The notes under the pieces: generated by a model
Database searches by the model: none
Told to the model about the DNA's origin: nothing
What the model saw: only the letters and a program-made list of their open reading frames with translations
Program-made: the position numbers and the translations under genes
Assembly: GCA_903840165.1 (NCBI GenBank)
Contig: CAIMEY010000060.1
Location: 1-64,000, forward strand
Origin: an uncultured Myxococcales bacterium
GTDB lineage: Bacteria; Myxococcota_A; UBA9042
DNA length: 64,000 bases
Direction of reading: 5' to 3'
Shown: positions 53,314-62,674 of the stretch, piece after piece
How positions within the stretch are numbered: the stretch's first letter is position 1
How the letters are laid out: each line of letters starts with the position of its first letter

Positions 53314-54842
53314 CGCGGCTCCAGGGCGTACCAGCCCACGGTGGTGAGGCACGGCTGCAGCGTCAATCCTTGACCCTGAGAACGGCTGCACGGCGTTTGG
53401 GCCATGGGTAATGTGTTGGAAACGCGAAGATTCTCGCTAAAGAGACGGCGCAACTGTACCCGCTCGGCCAACTGTTGCCGCGTCGATGCTTGGACCGTCA
53501 GGCCCAGCCACGCCAAGGTGCGCCGGCCTTTGGGTAGAGGAGCCCCTTGGTCCAACCAAGCCTCGAGGGACTGAACCTTTTGATCTCCAAAATCAGTAGG
53601 AAGATCAGGATGTTGCCGATCAGCCATCTGGACGCGCCCGCTGCTTAGGTGCAGGGCCAGGAGGCTGGTGGCCATGGCGTCCAGGCCCACGTGGAGCTCA
53701 GCGCGGCGGTCGGAAAGGAGAAGAAGATCGCCCGGTTGCGTGGTAGCAGCCGATTGGCGTAAGGATTGAAAATCAGCCTGCAAATCAGCAGGTTGCCACC
53801 ACAGGGGCGTGTAGACTGCCAGACTCAGCAGCAGAACTGCGATGGCGACGTACCCTTGACGCTGCGTGGGCACAAACCGGGCGAGAAAGCCCGCCGCAAG
53901 CAGCGAAAACAGAGGCAGCATCGATACATAGTAGCGCCACTGGCCAAAGAGCGGGTTAGGCTCAGAGGCCATGCTGTAGCCGACCAGCAGCCCGATGAGG
54001 CCCAGGCCCAGAGAGACGCGTGTCCAAAGGTCAAGGGTCGAAAGCCCCAGGCCAAGGAAGGCCAGCACCAGCCAAAACGTTGGAGAAACGCGGAGATCCC
54101 AGATGAGCCACCGCGCGTGGTCGGCCCAAGTGCTTTCAAGCGCCACACCGTGGGTCGAGCCCATCACTGCGAGGTAGCTGACGACAAAGACGGCGAATGT
54201 GCCAAGAAAAGTAAGGCGCATCCGCAGGTTCCATCCCGGCTGCAGCAGCAAGGGCAGAACGGCCAGGGCCAGGAGCGGATACTCCGGGCGCGCGTACACG
54301 CTCGCAGTTAACAGCGCGGAACTGAGAAATAAACGTGCAATCGGCGCCATAGTCTCTGCGCGCAGCAGGGTCCAGGCCAGCAGGAAGAGCAGGGGCCCCA
54401 ATGTGGTGTAGCCGCCGGTAGCGCTGTAGTGCACATGCGCCGGCCACGCTGCCACCAGAAGGCCGGCAAACACCGGCCAAGGCTTACGCAATTGACTGAC
54501 GGTAGCGGCCGTGAAGGTCAGGACGGCAATCATCGCACCCGTTGTCAGGCCCACGCCGCGGTAGAGCCAGAGGCTAGGGATGCCCAAGTGACTAAGAAGA
54601 TTGGCTAGATTGGGGACCAGGGCCATGCCCGGCCTGGACTCGGGTTGCAGGGCGTACAGGATGTCCCAGCGCCGTGCCTCGGCCAAATCGCCGGGGCCCC
54701 AAGAAGCAAACAGCCTAATAAGTAAGGCAAAAAGGCCAATCCCCGCAGCCGTCAGCACTGCGGTGCGCTGGGTTCGCCACAGGCTAGGCGCCAGAGCCAG
54801 CAGCGCCAATGTGATCAGCCCGGTGGTCGTGGTGACGACCAT
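53310..54842 (-). CDS. Polytopic membrane protein, possible GT-C glycosyltransferase-like
   Basis: 510 residues if the ATG at 54842 is used; the frame also has a TTG at 54881 preceded by a distant GGGGGAG. About ten to twelve transmembrane segments, then a soluble C-terminal part of about 120 residues with LLLLSDRRAELHVGLDAM and a final Cys pair. The first periplasmic loop has GPGDLAEARRWDILYALQ, comparable to the acidic loop of ArnT/PMT-type GT-C enzymes (Asp/Glu near the first helix), and GGYTTLGPLLFLLAWTLLR and ARPEYPLLALAVLPLLL resemble helices of that clan. The assignment stays tentative. Its stop overlaps the start of the next membrane protein gene (ATGA), so the pair forms an operon. 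Confidence 0.6.
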   Translation of the reverse strand: MVVTTTTGLITLALLALAPSLWRTQRTAVLTAAGIGLFALLIRLFASWGPGDLAEARRWDILYALQPESRPGMALVPNLANLLSHLGIPSLWLYRGVGLTTGAMIAVLTFTAATVSQLRKPWPVFAGLLVAAWPAHVHYSATGGYTTLGPLLFLLAWTLLRAETMAPIARLFLSSALLTASVYARPEYPLLALAVLPLLLQPGWNLRMRLTFLGTFAVFVVSYLAVMGSTHGVALESTWADHARWLIWDLRVSPTFWLVLAFLGLGLSTLDLWTRVSLGLGLIGLLVGYSMASEPNPLFGQWRYYVSMLPLFSLLAAGFLARFVPTQRQGYVAIAVLLLSLAVYTPLWWQPADLQADFQSLRQSAATTQPGDLLLLSDRRAELHVGLDAMATSLLALHLSSGRVQMADRQHPDLPTDFGDQKVQSLEAWLDQGAPLPKGRRTLAWLGLTVQASTRQQLAERVQLRRLFSENLRVSNTLPMAQTPCSRSQGQGLTLQPCLTTVGWYALEPR

Positions 54843-55226
54843 GGCATCGGGCAGCAGGTTGGTTGGGTCAGACAAGGGCAAGAAGGGAACTCCCCCAGCG
54901 TCGCGGCAGGCCTGGGCTGTGGATGCCCGTGAGAATCTTCGGTTTTGCCAGCAACCCCGTCAAGGCGGCACCGCAATTCCTTACAAAGCTTCTGCGAATG
55001 TGGATGGATAAGCGAAAGAAAAGCGGAGTAAAGATAACTGGTTTACCGGGAGCCGCCCTGGGCCAAGGCGATCACGGCCTGCAACTGTGGAGGCCTGACC
55101 GCGACCCTGCAGTCGGTAGGTCGATCCGGAACGTCCGTGGACGCTTGCGATTGACAGCGGCGACGGCCCAGCGGACCTTTGGCACTGATCGGCGGCTGTG
55201 GCGGCGCGCGGCATCAGGGTGGTGTG
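54843..55226. other. Divergent intergenic region
   Basis: About 380 bases between the divergent membrane-protein operon and the NTF2-like lipoprotein gene. I see no RNA gene or convincing hairpin. The stretch AAGCGAAAGAAAAGCGGAGTAAAGATAAC near 55011-55039 is AT-richer and may contain promoter elements for either side, without recognisable boxes. Confidence 0.4.
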
Positions 55227-56465
55227 ATGATGAAACTACAGATAATTGCTCAGAAAATACGGGTCCCGGCTGAGCCTGCGTCGGCCATTCGCGGTTCGCT
55301 GGACGGCTTGACGGTGGCGCGACAGGGGAAATGGGGCCAATCCAGGCTTGCGCGGCGAGGTAATTCGCTGCTGGCATGCATCCTTGGGCTTCTAGGGCTA
55401 GTGATGAGTGTCGGTGCTTGTACGCCGAAGAGTCCTGGGGCCAAGGTGGCGCCCGGGCCGACAGCAGGGCCCGCAATAGCGCCTGTACCTATAGACAATG
55501 CTTTGGCTTTGCCGGTTCATTCCACGCCGATCACCGCGCCCCAAGGGGTCAGTGCTACCGACATGGCTCCGGGCGCAGAAGAGGAGCCCGTACCGGCGGC
55601 CGCATCGGCCGATGGCGCGCCGATCGTCACCGCCATCAATGATTGGATTGTGGCGTGTAATCATGGCGATTGGACTGCTGCCGCCCAGATTCTCGCGGAA
55701 CCGACCGAGCAGTCTTGGCCCCGCCAAGGTGGTGGCCCCCCAACCGTGGGCAAAGACGCTGTCGTGGCGGCGTGGCAGGAACTCGCTGCGGTGTTTGACC
55801 ACGCCCAGTGGACCGTGCATCGCGTCATCGTGGCCCAAGATCGCGTTGCCATTCAGCTTGAACTTAGCGGAATTCAAAAGAAAAACTGGCATGGCCGCCC
55901 AGCAACGCACAATTCCAGCGTCCTGCAGCTCCTGACTGTCCTGACGCTCAGCAAGGGCAAGGTACAGAGCGCCCATTGGTTCGGAGGATGGCCGATAAAT
56001 ACTGCAAAACCAGGCATATGGGAGGCATTTTCCGCCGTAACTGGGCCCAGCAGCGACCTGGTCAGCCGGTTGACACGCTTTCTGTTCGCAGGGCTAACCG
56101 CTTCAGATTCAGCGACGTACGACCAACTCTTTGCCGAAGAACTGCATGGCGTCGATTTCTTGAGCGGCGCGACGGCCGATGGTCCCACGGCGAACAAAGC
56201 CGCGATCGAGGCATTTCGTGCGCCATTTCCGCGGATTCGCGTCGAGCATGTCGAAGTGGCTGCTGCTGGTCCGTGGGCTGTAGGCGTCGCCGAGGTACAC
56301 CTGCTGCACAAGGGGACCTGGGGCAAATGGGCACCGACGGGCAGAGCCCTTACCCTGCATGTTGGCCAAATTCTGCGATTTTCCGATGGAAAACTGGTGC
56401 AACGTTGGCAATACGCCGACGGCGATGAACTGGTCCAGCAGATTGAGAAATCGCCGCAGCCGTAA
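55227..56465 (+). CDS. Lipoprotein with two NTF2/SnoaL-like domains
   Basis: 412 residues from the ATG at 55227 (a second ATG follows directly). The lipobox V-G-A-C lies at Cys65, so the n-region is unusually long; a GTG at 55314 would give a 36-residue signal and is a real alternative. A Pro/Ala linker leads to two similar domains. The first (about 140-275) has INDWIVACNHGDWTAAAQILAEP, GKDAVVAAWQELAAVFDHAQWTV and VAIQLELSGIQ; the second (about 295-410) has DSATYDQLFAEELHGVDFLSG, NKAAIEAFRAPFPRIRVEHVE and LHVGQILRFSDGKLVQRWQYADGDEL. Both follow the cone-shaped NTF2/SnoaL-like fold used by delta-5-ketosteroid isomerase relatives; SnoaL-like polyketide cyclases belong there, but here no catalytic residues are certain. 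Likely periplasmic small-molecule binding. Confidence 0.7.
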   Translation: MMKLQIIAQKIRVPAEPASAIRGSLDGLTVARQGKWGQSRLARRGNSLLACILGLLGLVMSVGACTPKSPGAKVAPGPTAGPAIAPVPIDNALALPVHSTPITAPQGVSATDMAPGAEEEPVPAAASADGAPIVTAINDWIVACNHGDWTAAAQILAEPTEQSWPRQGGGPPTVGKDAVVAAWQELAAVFDHAQWTVHRVIVAQDRVAIQLELSGIQKKNWHGRPATHNSSVLQLLTVLTLSKGKVQSAHWFGGWPINTAKPGIWEAFSAVTGPSSDLVSRLTRFLFAGLTASDSATYDQLFAEELHGVDFLSGATADGPTANKAAIEAFRAPFPRIRVEHVEVAAAGPWAVGVAEVHLLHKGTWGKWAPTGRALTLHVGQILRFSDGKLVQRWQYADGDELVQQIEKSPQP

Positions 56466-56473
56466 CCTTTGGA

Positions 56474-59308
56474 CTATTCGCCCTGCGCACAGGCCGCGGA
56501 CTCCTGCCAGTCACGGCCAACCACAAGTAATTGCTCAGTAAGCCGTAGTGCATCCACCGGCCAAAGCCAACGCGGCCGCGGGCGGCGGGTACTGGCCAAG
56601 GGCCGACAAGTCAGCACGCGATTGATCCACTGTTGCGCAAGAGCGGAGCGGCCTTGCACCGCGCCGAGCAGGGATCCGCAAATCGCAGCATTGGTGTCGG
56701 TGTCTCCGCCCTGCAAAACGGTTGTCCGAATCGCCACTTCCAGCGGTGTGCTTTGGGCCAAGTGGAATAGCGCGTTTTGCAGCGCGATCAGCAGCCAGCC
56801 TTGGTGGGTGTCGAAATCCGTCGGCAGGCGCTCGCCGGCCGCCAGCACGGTAGCGTGCAGTGCGGGGTCCATGTCAGCGGACAAGGTCACGGCCTGCTCA
56901 TACAGCGCTTTACTTTGAATCCCTTGACGAATTGCCCGCGCGATCAACAAGGCCCACAGCGCCGAAGCGTCGCCGCACACGGGATGGGGATGGGTGAGCG
57001 CGGCGTCGGCCCGGGCGAGGTTCTCCAGGGTCGGCTCGTCAAGCCAAGTGCCTAAAATACCAAGGCTTGCCACACGCATCAGGGCCCCATTGGCCTGAGA
57101 CGTGGGATTGGCGGCGCGCGTGGCGGCTTGCGATGCTTGATTCAATTGAATATCAGCGAGTTTTACGCCTCCTAGGGACTGCCGTGTCGTCGCACCGATG
57201 TCAAAGGGGCGCGACTCAAGCCAGGCCACATAGGCCTGCGCTACGCCTTCGATGCCCATTTTCGGTCGGTGCACCAGGCTGCGGGCCAGGGCCAAGGCCA
57301 TTTCGCTGTCGTCGGTCGGTTGCCCGGCCAAGGTGTGAAACGTTCCACCATCGGCTAGTAGAGCGGGGCCCCCGGGATACTCGTGGGCGATGCTTGCAGA
57401 ACTGCGGAATTCTACGAGGCTTCCCAGAGAGTCTCCCGCCAACTGCCCCAGCATACAGCCATGGGCACGGCATAGCACCGCGGCACTGCGTTCGCCAACT
57501 CCCGGCCTAAAGCCCACAAGATCAAGAGGTTGCTTCTTCCATGGCTGCCCCTGCACCTGCGCCCAGGGGCGGGCTAGCAATTCGCGGGCAAATAGTGTCG
57601 AAGCACCGATAACAATGGACGTATTTGTCAGAGTGTTGCCCGTGTTGTCATAGCGAACGGGCTCGCCGCTAGTGCCGAGCAAAGTGCCGCCCACGCCTCG
57701 CAGCAGCGCGTGCCCGGCGATGAGGTCCCAACCCTTTGGACCTTGTAGAGAAGTGCCGGCATCCGCTTCGCCCACGGCGACCAAAGCTAGGCGGTAGGCA
57801 ATGGACGGCATGGTCAAAAACCGCGCAGGTTCACAGCATTTTGCATTCTCTGCCGCTGCCGTGTCGGCCGCTTGGGACACCGCCACTGTGTGCTCAGGCC
57901 CGACGGCATCGGGCAGGGGCGCGCGAAAGTGCGGTTGTCCATTGCGAATGACGCCGCCACAACCCTCGGCCCAGGCGATCAAGTCGCCGCCTTCATCGGG
58001 CATGGCGTAGGCAAAGACCACGCCGAGGACCGGTTCGCCGTCTTGCAGCAGGCCGATCGACACGGAACTTCCGCGCCATCCCCTTAGATATGCGATGGTT
58101 CCGTCGTTGGGGTCCACCACCCATGTAGACGTGCAGGAGGGAGCCCCGGCGTGGTAGCCAGATTCCTCACCGCGGAAGTGCCAGTCGGGAAATTGCGCCA
58201 AAAGCGCTTTTCGAATAAGGAGTTCAGCTTCTAGATCGGCATCGGCATGGTCGCCATGACCGCGCGGGCCGCCGGGCCGCCAACGCTCCGCGTGCAGACG
58301 CGCGCCGGCCTGCTGAGCCGCCGCGATGGCCGCCTGAAGTGGTACATAGAGTGGACTATTAAATTGAATTTGCTGCATTTTATTGGAAAACCCCGCGGCG
58401 TGCCGATGCCCGCCTCCGCCGAACTGTTCTGCCAACGCGTTCACACGTGGCCCGACCGCTGGTTGCGACCGCAAACTGTACCGGATCTGCTGGTCACGCA
58501 GGCGCCATACAGCGCAAATGCCGCCCCGCTCAAGCGCGACGACATTGCCAACTTCTGTCGCAATATCAGGCGAATCAGCAGACAGCTGGACCGACCAAAC
58601 GGGCACTTGGCGCAGGGAGCCTCGGCACGCCGTGCTGGCGTAACGCATTACTTCTATGCGTCTTTGTTCAAAAAGCGCCTGTCCGCTTGACACCGCTGCC
58701 GGGCGGTCCCGGTGCAAGGCGAGAATCGTGGTCGCGAGCAGTTCCGGGCGAACACAGCGTCGCAGCAAGGACTGCAATGGGCCGGCGTCTGGCAAGGTTT
58801 CACGATATAAATCAAGCTCTTCTATGTGCGCCAGCCACTCCGGCAAGGGCTGCGAACCGTAGCAATGTCGCCACGTCAGCACCGCACCGCACGTCGTCTG
58901 GTCCAGATGCACCACGTCGGGCAAGGCAGCCGCCGTCGGCACATTGGTCGCGTGGTGGTCGAGGACAAGAACGCCCGCTGCATTTGCCATAACCTGCCGC
59001 AAGTTCGCAAGGTTAGGGCAGACGTCTAGCAGCCAAACCTCGCGCCCCTGCAAACGGCTCAGCCGCCCCACCGGTGCCCCAGCGTCCTGGGGCGACAGGG
59101 TCACGCCTCGGCCAGCCTCGGTCAGCGCTGCCAAGGCGACTAGCGCGCTCGCCACGCCGTCTGGGCAACCGCGGTGATAGAGCAAAGCGACCGGTGGCCC
59201 CGAGCCGATGGCCGGTAGAGGGGATGGCAGTCCTAACTCAGCCAGAGGCAAAGACTTTGAGGGGCTGAGCTGTCCCGCGGGGGACGGCGGTAGTTGGGGA
59301 GTTGCCAA
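56474..59308 (-). CDS. Triple fusion: DHH/DHHA1 phosphoesterase, IMPase/CysQ-like phosphatase, ADP-ribosylglycohydrolase
   Basis: One 944-residue soluble protein with three complete hydrolase domains. Residues about 38-310: DHH phosphoesterase with motif I HRGCPDG (His45, Asp50), Asp95 in LLDVCP, DHH at 117-119 and the DHHA1 signature GGGGHRHAAG (297-306). Residues about 320-580: inositol monophosphatase/CysQ fold with GEE (380-382), metal-binding DPNDGT (399-404) and WDLIAGHALLRGVGG (527-541). Residues about 605-930: ADP-ribosylglycohydrolase with GDSLG (625-629), TDDSE (665-669), NGALMR (740-745) and GGDTDTNAA (867-875). All known catalytic segments are intact. Start is TTG at 59308 with AAGGG nearby. 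DHH enzymes of the NrnA type release nucleotides and act on pAp; CysQ also acts on pAp; ARH cleaves ADP-ribose from proteins. A common theme of adenosine-phosphate recycling is my inference. The Ser/Thr kinase gene lies upstream, same strand, 139 bases away. Confidence 0.92.
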   Translation of the reverse strand: MATPQLPPSPAGQLSPSKSLPLAELGLPSPLPAIGSGPPVALLYHRGCPDGVASALVALAALTEAGRGVTLSPQDAGAPVGRLSRLQGREVWLLDVCPNLANLRQVMANAAGVLVLDHHATNVPTAAALPDVVHLDQTTCGAVLTWRHCYGSQPLPEWLAHIEELDLYRETLPDAGPLQSLLRRCVRPELLATTILALHRDRPAAVSSGQALFEQRRIEVMRYASTACRGSLRQVPVWSVQLSADSPDIATEVGNVVALERGGICAVWRLRDQQIRYSLRSQPAVGPRVNALAEQFGGGGHRHAAGFSNKMQQIQFNSPLYVPLQAAIAAAQQAGARLHAERWRPGGPRGHGDHADADLEAELLIRKALLAQFPDWHFRGEESGYHAGAPSCTSTWVVDPNDGTIAYLRGWRGSSVSIGLLQDGEPVLGVVFAYAMPDEGGDLIAWAEGCGGVIRNGQPHFRAPLPDAVGPEHTVAVSQAADTAAAENAKCCEPARFLTMPSIAYRLALVAVGEADAGTSLQGPKGWDLIAGHALLRGVGGTLLGTSGEPVRYDNTGNTLTNTSIVIGASTLFARELLARPWAQVQGQPWKKQPLDLVGFRPGVGERSAAVLCRAHGCMLGQLAGDSLGSLVEFRSSASIAHEYPGGPALLADGGTFHTLAGQPTDDSEMALALARSLVHRPKMGIEGVAQAYVAWLESRPFDIGATTRQSLGGVKLADIQLNQASQAATRAANPTSQANGALMRVASLGILGTWLDEPTLENLARADAALTHPHPVCGDASALWALLIARAIRQGIQSKALYEQAVTLSADMDPALHATVLAAGERLPTDFDTHQGWLLIALQNALFHLAQSTPLEVAIRTTVLQGGDTDTNAAICGSLLGAVQGRSALAQQWINRVLTCRPLASTRRPRPRWLWPVDALRLTEQLLVVGRDWQESAACAQGE

Positions 59309-59447
59309 AGGAGCCCTTCAAGTAAAGCACTTGTTCTGTAAGGGTAATCGCCTGGCGGCGTTGACGGCGCGGAATTCCCGCACAAGCGTGCAGAGGACGA
59401 GCCAGTTTCTTAGGAGCCCTCAGAGGTAACTCAGTGAAACAACCTAA

Positions 59448-61733
59448 CTATCGGCGCTGCTTGCCTAACCGCTCCGCCTCAGCCCGGGCCTCGACGCCAC
59501 CGCCTTGGTCCCCCAGCGCCTCGCGACACTGGGCAAGTAGCTGTAGGGCCTGCTGATTGTGCACGTGCAGCCCGTGTTCGGCAAATAACGCGGCGGCTCG
59601 CTCCACGGCGCGGAGGGCAGGCCAAAGTTGGCCCAGGCGCAGCCAGCAGCCTCCTTGATTGACCAGAACAAGTGCTGTTAATTCAATAGGTCCCAGCGGT
59701 GCAAGCACGGCCAGCGCATCGGCGTACAGGTTGTCAGCGTCGGCCAGGTGCCCACGATCCAGCGCCAAATTACCGAGCACTAACAAGGCAGAAGCGCAAT
59801 GCAGGACATCGCCACGCATTTGATGGGTCGCCAGGGCCAGCAGGAGCCAATGTTCGGCCTGCTCGTGTTTGCCCAAGCGCAGCGCGCAGGTACCCATCAT
59901 CGCCTGGATCTGCCCCAAGGCCATTTGACCCAGGTCGTTGATATCTGCTAGAGAGTTGGCGTATTCCAGCAGAATTTGCCCTTGGCGCAGGACGGATTCC
60001 CGTTCGCCTTGGCGGCCTAGCAAGGCCAATTCCCGCGCATGCAAGAGCAGTTGCAGTCCGGTGTGATCGTCCGACTGGTAGGGCGGCTGACTCGGCAGGG
60101 GCGGAACGACGCGGCGGGCCAGCGTCAACTGAGCCTGGGCGCTGCGCAGGTCGCCCGAAAGGCCTAGCAACTCGGCCATCGCTAGGTGCAGGCGCAGGCG
60201 CAAGGGGTGGTCCAAGGGCAGGTCAGTATCAGCAATGATTCCCTGTGCTTCAGCCAGAGGGCCCCTAGCCATATCCAGCCATCCGCAGCGCAGCGCCCAC
60301 TCCGCCCGCCGAAGCAAAGCCTCCAGCCACGGCTCAGGTTGCCCTGAAGACGTCAAAAGCGCCGTCGCCCTGGCCAGGTGGTGGTCCCTCTGCCGCGCGG
60401 TCTGCGCCGCCGCCGCACTTTCCCAGGCCAGACGCGCCGCATCGCCCAGGCGCCGGGCTGCCATGTACAGCCGCGTTGCATCCTCGCGGGTCGATTCCCG
60501 TCGCGGTCCACACTGTTCTAGGGCCATGGCTACGCGCGCTTGCAGTTGACGCCGCGTCCGTTTGGCAAGGCTCGCCAGAAGCGTATCGCGCGCCGCAAGC
60601 GTTCCCAGCCGCCATTCGTCAGGTCCGCCAGCAATTGCGCCGGATTGCTGCAGTCCGTAGAGCATACCAGCCTCCGGCTCCCGCCCCAGGACCGCTGGCA
60701 GCAGGGCGGGGTACCCCGGCGGCGCCACCGCCAGAATCAGCATGATCTGCGCCGATGGGCTGTGATCTTGCAGGACAACTGCGGCCGGCAGAACCGGAAT
60801 TTCAGCGGACGTGCTTGTCGCGCCGCTCACCAAGGGCAGAGGCACGACCAAGCCCGCACGCGCATGGGGCAAGCCTAGACCGCGCAGTAGGGCGTCAGCA
60901 AAGGCGGGCACAGACGCGAAACGCTTGCCGGGGTCTAGGCTTAGCCCCTTGGCCAAGGCCTCAATCGCCCGCAGTGGCACGCCGGATCGCGCCAGTTCCG
61001 TCACGGGCAGATCGGCACCTTGATGCCAGTGCGGCCGCGTTGGCCTTTGCCCTGTCAGCAGTTCTACAGCCATGATTGCTAAGGCGAATTGGTCCGACGC
61101 AGGGCTCGGCGGCTCCCGCTGCAGTTCCGGCGCTAGGTAGGCTGCCGTACCCTGACTCAGCGCCCGGTCGGCCAGCGCAAAGTCGCGGCGGGCCAAGCCA
61201 AAATCCACCAGCTTGAGCTGAGTGCCCCGGGTTTGATCATCGCGGACGATGGCGTTTTCGGGCTTGACGTCGCAATGCAGCACGCCGACGTCGTGGGCGT
61301 GTCCAAGTGCGGACGCCAACTGAGCAATCCACAAGGCTCGGTCGAGAGGCTGCGGCAGCCCGGCGCGCAGGCACTGCCGCAGAGACTGACCCTTGACCAA
61401 CTCCATCGTGATGTAAGGCGGCGTGCCGAAACCGAAATGCGGCGCGATCTGCCCCACGCCATGGACCACGGCCACATGAGGATGTACCACGCGGGCCACC
61501 GCTCTGGCTTCGGCGAGAATGCGCTGTAAGTCTTTGTCCGTACGCCCAAAAAGCACCTTGATGGCGACATCTCGCTGCAGTTGACCATCGTGGGCGCGGT
61601 AGACGGCGCCCATTCCTCCCTGGCCAATGAGTTGAATAATCTGCAGATTGTCGGCAATCCAACTCCCATCGGGCAGCTTCGGTGGCGTCTGGCGCGAGGT
61701 CGCAGGCGGCAGATTCGGCGGCGGCAGGGACAT
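59448..61733 (-). CDS. Serine/threonine protein kinase with helical-repeat C-terminus
   Basis: 761 residues, no transmembrane helix, so probably cytoplasmic. The Hanks-type kinase spans residues about 28-300: glycine loop IGQGGMGAVYRAHD, catalytic Lys in DVAIKVLF, the catalytic loop LHCDVKPEN, metal-binding DFGLAR and YLAPEL. In the catalytic loop the usual Arg before the catalytic Asp is Cys (HCD), so this is a non-RD kinase. After a Pro/Ala linker, residues about 420-760 are helical repeats of the TPR type (QAEHWLLLALATHQMRGDVL, ADADNLYADALAVLAPLG, LQLLAQCREALGD), typical of Myxococcota kinases and used for target binding. The next gene downstream, the DHH-IMPase-ARH fusion, is co-directional; its regulation by phosphorylation is an inference. 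Confidence 0.92.
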   Translation of the reverse strand: MSLPPPNLPPATSRQTPPKLPDGSWIADNLQIIQLIGQGGMGAVYRAHDGQLQRDVAIKVLFGRTDKDLQRILAEARAVARVVHPHVAVVHGVGQIAPHFGFGTPPYITMELVKGQSLRQCLRAGLPQPLDRALWIAQLASALGHAHDVGVLHCDVKPENAIVRDDQTRGTQLKLVDFGLARRDFALADRALSQGTAAYLAPELQREPPSPASDQFALAIMAVELLTGQRPTRPHWHQGADLPVTELARSGVPLRAIEALAKGLSLDPGKRFASVPAFADALLRGLGLPHARAGLVVPLPLVSGATSTSAEIPVLPAAVVLQDHSPSAQIMLILAVAPPGYPALLPAVLGREPEAGMLYGLQQSGAIAGGPDEWRLGTLAARDTLLASLAKRTRRQLQARVAMALEQCGPRRESTREDATRLYMAARRLGDAARLAWESAAAAQTARQRDHHLARATALLTSSGQPEPWLEALLRRAEWALRCGWLDMARGPLAEAQGIIADTDLPLDHPLRLRLHLAMAELLGLSGDLRSAQAQLTLARRVVPPLPSQPPYQSDDHTGLQLLLHARELALLGRQGERESVLRQGQILLEYANSLADINDLGQMALGQIQAMMGTCALRLGKHEQAEHWLLLALATHQMRGDVLHCASALLVLGNLALDRGHLADADNLYADALAVLAPLGPIELTALVLVNQGGCWLRLGQLWPALRAVERAAALFAEHGLHVHNQQALQLLAQCREALGDQGGGVEARAEAERLGKQRR

Positions 61734-61891
61734 ATGCAGCTCCAGGTCCGCGAGCAGGCGCGGCAGCAGCGATCATGCCCACCCAACCCTGCATGACGCA
61801 AGAGGCCGGCGAATTCCCCAATTTGGCAAGGCGCGCTACACTGTAGGCCGCGCGGGGTGATTGTGGCCCCAAGTCGCCTAGGTGGAGGTAC

Positions 61892-62671
61892 GTGAAGGTC
61901 TTTTCCCCAATCCCGTTGCGGACCCTGGCGCCCAACGCCATCACGGCATCGGCGCTCAGTTTCGGCCTTTGTTCCGCGGTGTTGAGCCTGACCGGCGGCG
62001 ATCTCCGAATCGCCGCGTGGTTTATCCTGCTGTCGATGTTGCTCGACAAGCTCGATGGCAGCGTGGCCCGTGCGGTGCGTGGCCAGAGCGAATTCGGTGT
62101 GCAATTCGACTCCTTTGCCGACAACATCGCCTTTGGCGTCGCTCCGGCGGCCTTGGTCTACCAGGTCAGCGGCAGCGTCGCACCGGCGATCTGGGGCAGC
62201 AGTGGCCATGCACTAGGCGTGTCGGGACACTGCCTCTTGGCAGCAATCTGCTTATTTTACGCGATGTTGACTACCGTTCGTTTGGCGCGATTCAACGTCA
62301 CGACTACCGACATCGGCCCCTATGTTTTCCAGGGCTTGCCATCGACCATGTCCGGCGGCGTTGTCGCCTGTTCGTACTTGGCGCTCGGTGATCTCAAGGC
62401 ACTAACGCCGGAAATTCTACAGTGGTTTCCGGTAGTTCTGGCAGTCTTGGCTTTGCTGATGGTGAGCAATCTGCCGCTGCCAAAGCTCAAGTTCAGCACC
62501 GGGTCCATGCCGGCGCGCATCTTCAAGATCAGCGGGGCGGTCATCGTCTACGGCGCGGTGTTGGCGCGGACGGGTTATGTGGCTGTCACGATTCTCATCT
62601 TTGGCTACATGGTCGTGGGCTTTGGCTGGCTTGGCCCGCGCCTGATGGGCCCTGAACGGTCGGCCCACTAA
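61892..62671 (+). CDS. pssA: CDP-alcohol phosphatidyltransferase, probable phosphatidylserine synthase
   Basis: Integral membrane enzyme of 259 residues that transfers a phosphatidyl group from CDP-diacylglycerol, probably to serine. GTG start at 61892 with GGAGG seven bases upstream. The family signature D-G-x2-A-R-x8-G-x3-D-x3-D is exact: DGSVARAVRGQSEFGVQFDSFAD. Seven to eight hydrophobic helices surround it, and FGVAPAALVYQ and the later LPLPKLKFSTG agree with the PssA type from Gram-positives and deltaproteobacteria (distinct from the PLD-like E. coli enzyme). Phosphatidylinositol-type relatives are possible but less likely. Three bases separate its stop from the alpha/beta hydrolase gene, so they form an operon. 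No psd (decarboxylase) gene is in the window. Confidence 0.9.
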   Translation: MKVFSPIPLRTLAPNAITASALSFGLCSAVLSLTGGDLRIAAWFILLSMLLDKLDGSVARAVRGQSEFGVQFDSFADNIAFGVAPAALVYQVSGSVAPAIWGSSGHALGVSGHCLLAAICLFYAMLTTVRLARFNVTTTDIGPYVFQGLPSTMSGGVVACSYLALGDLKALTPEILQWFPVVLAVLALLMVSNLPLPKLKFSTGSMPARIFKISGAVIVYGAVLARTGYVAVTILIFGYMVVGFGWLGPRLMGPERSAH

Positions 62672-62674
62672 TCC

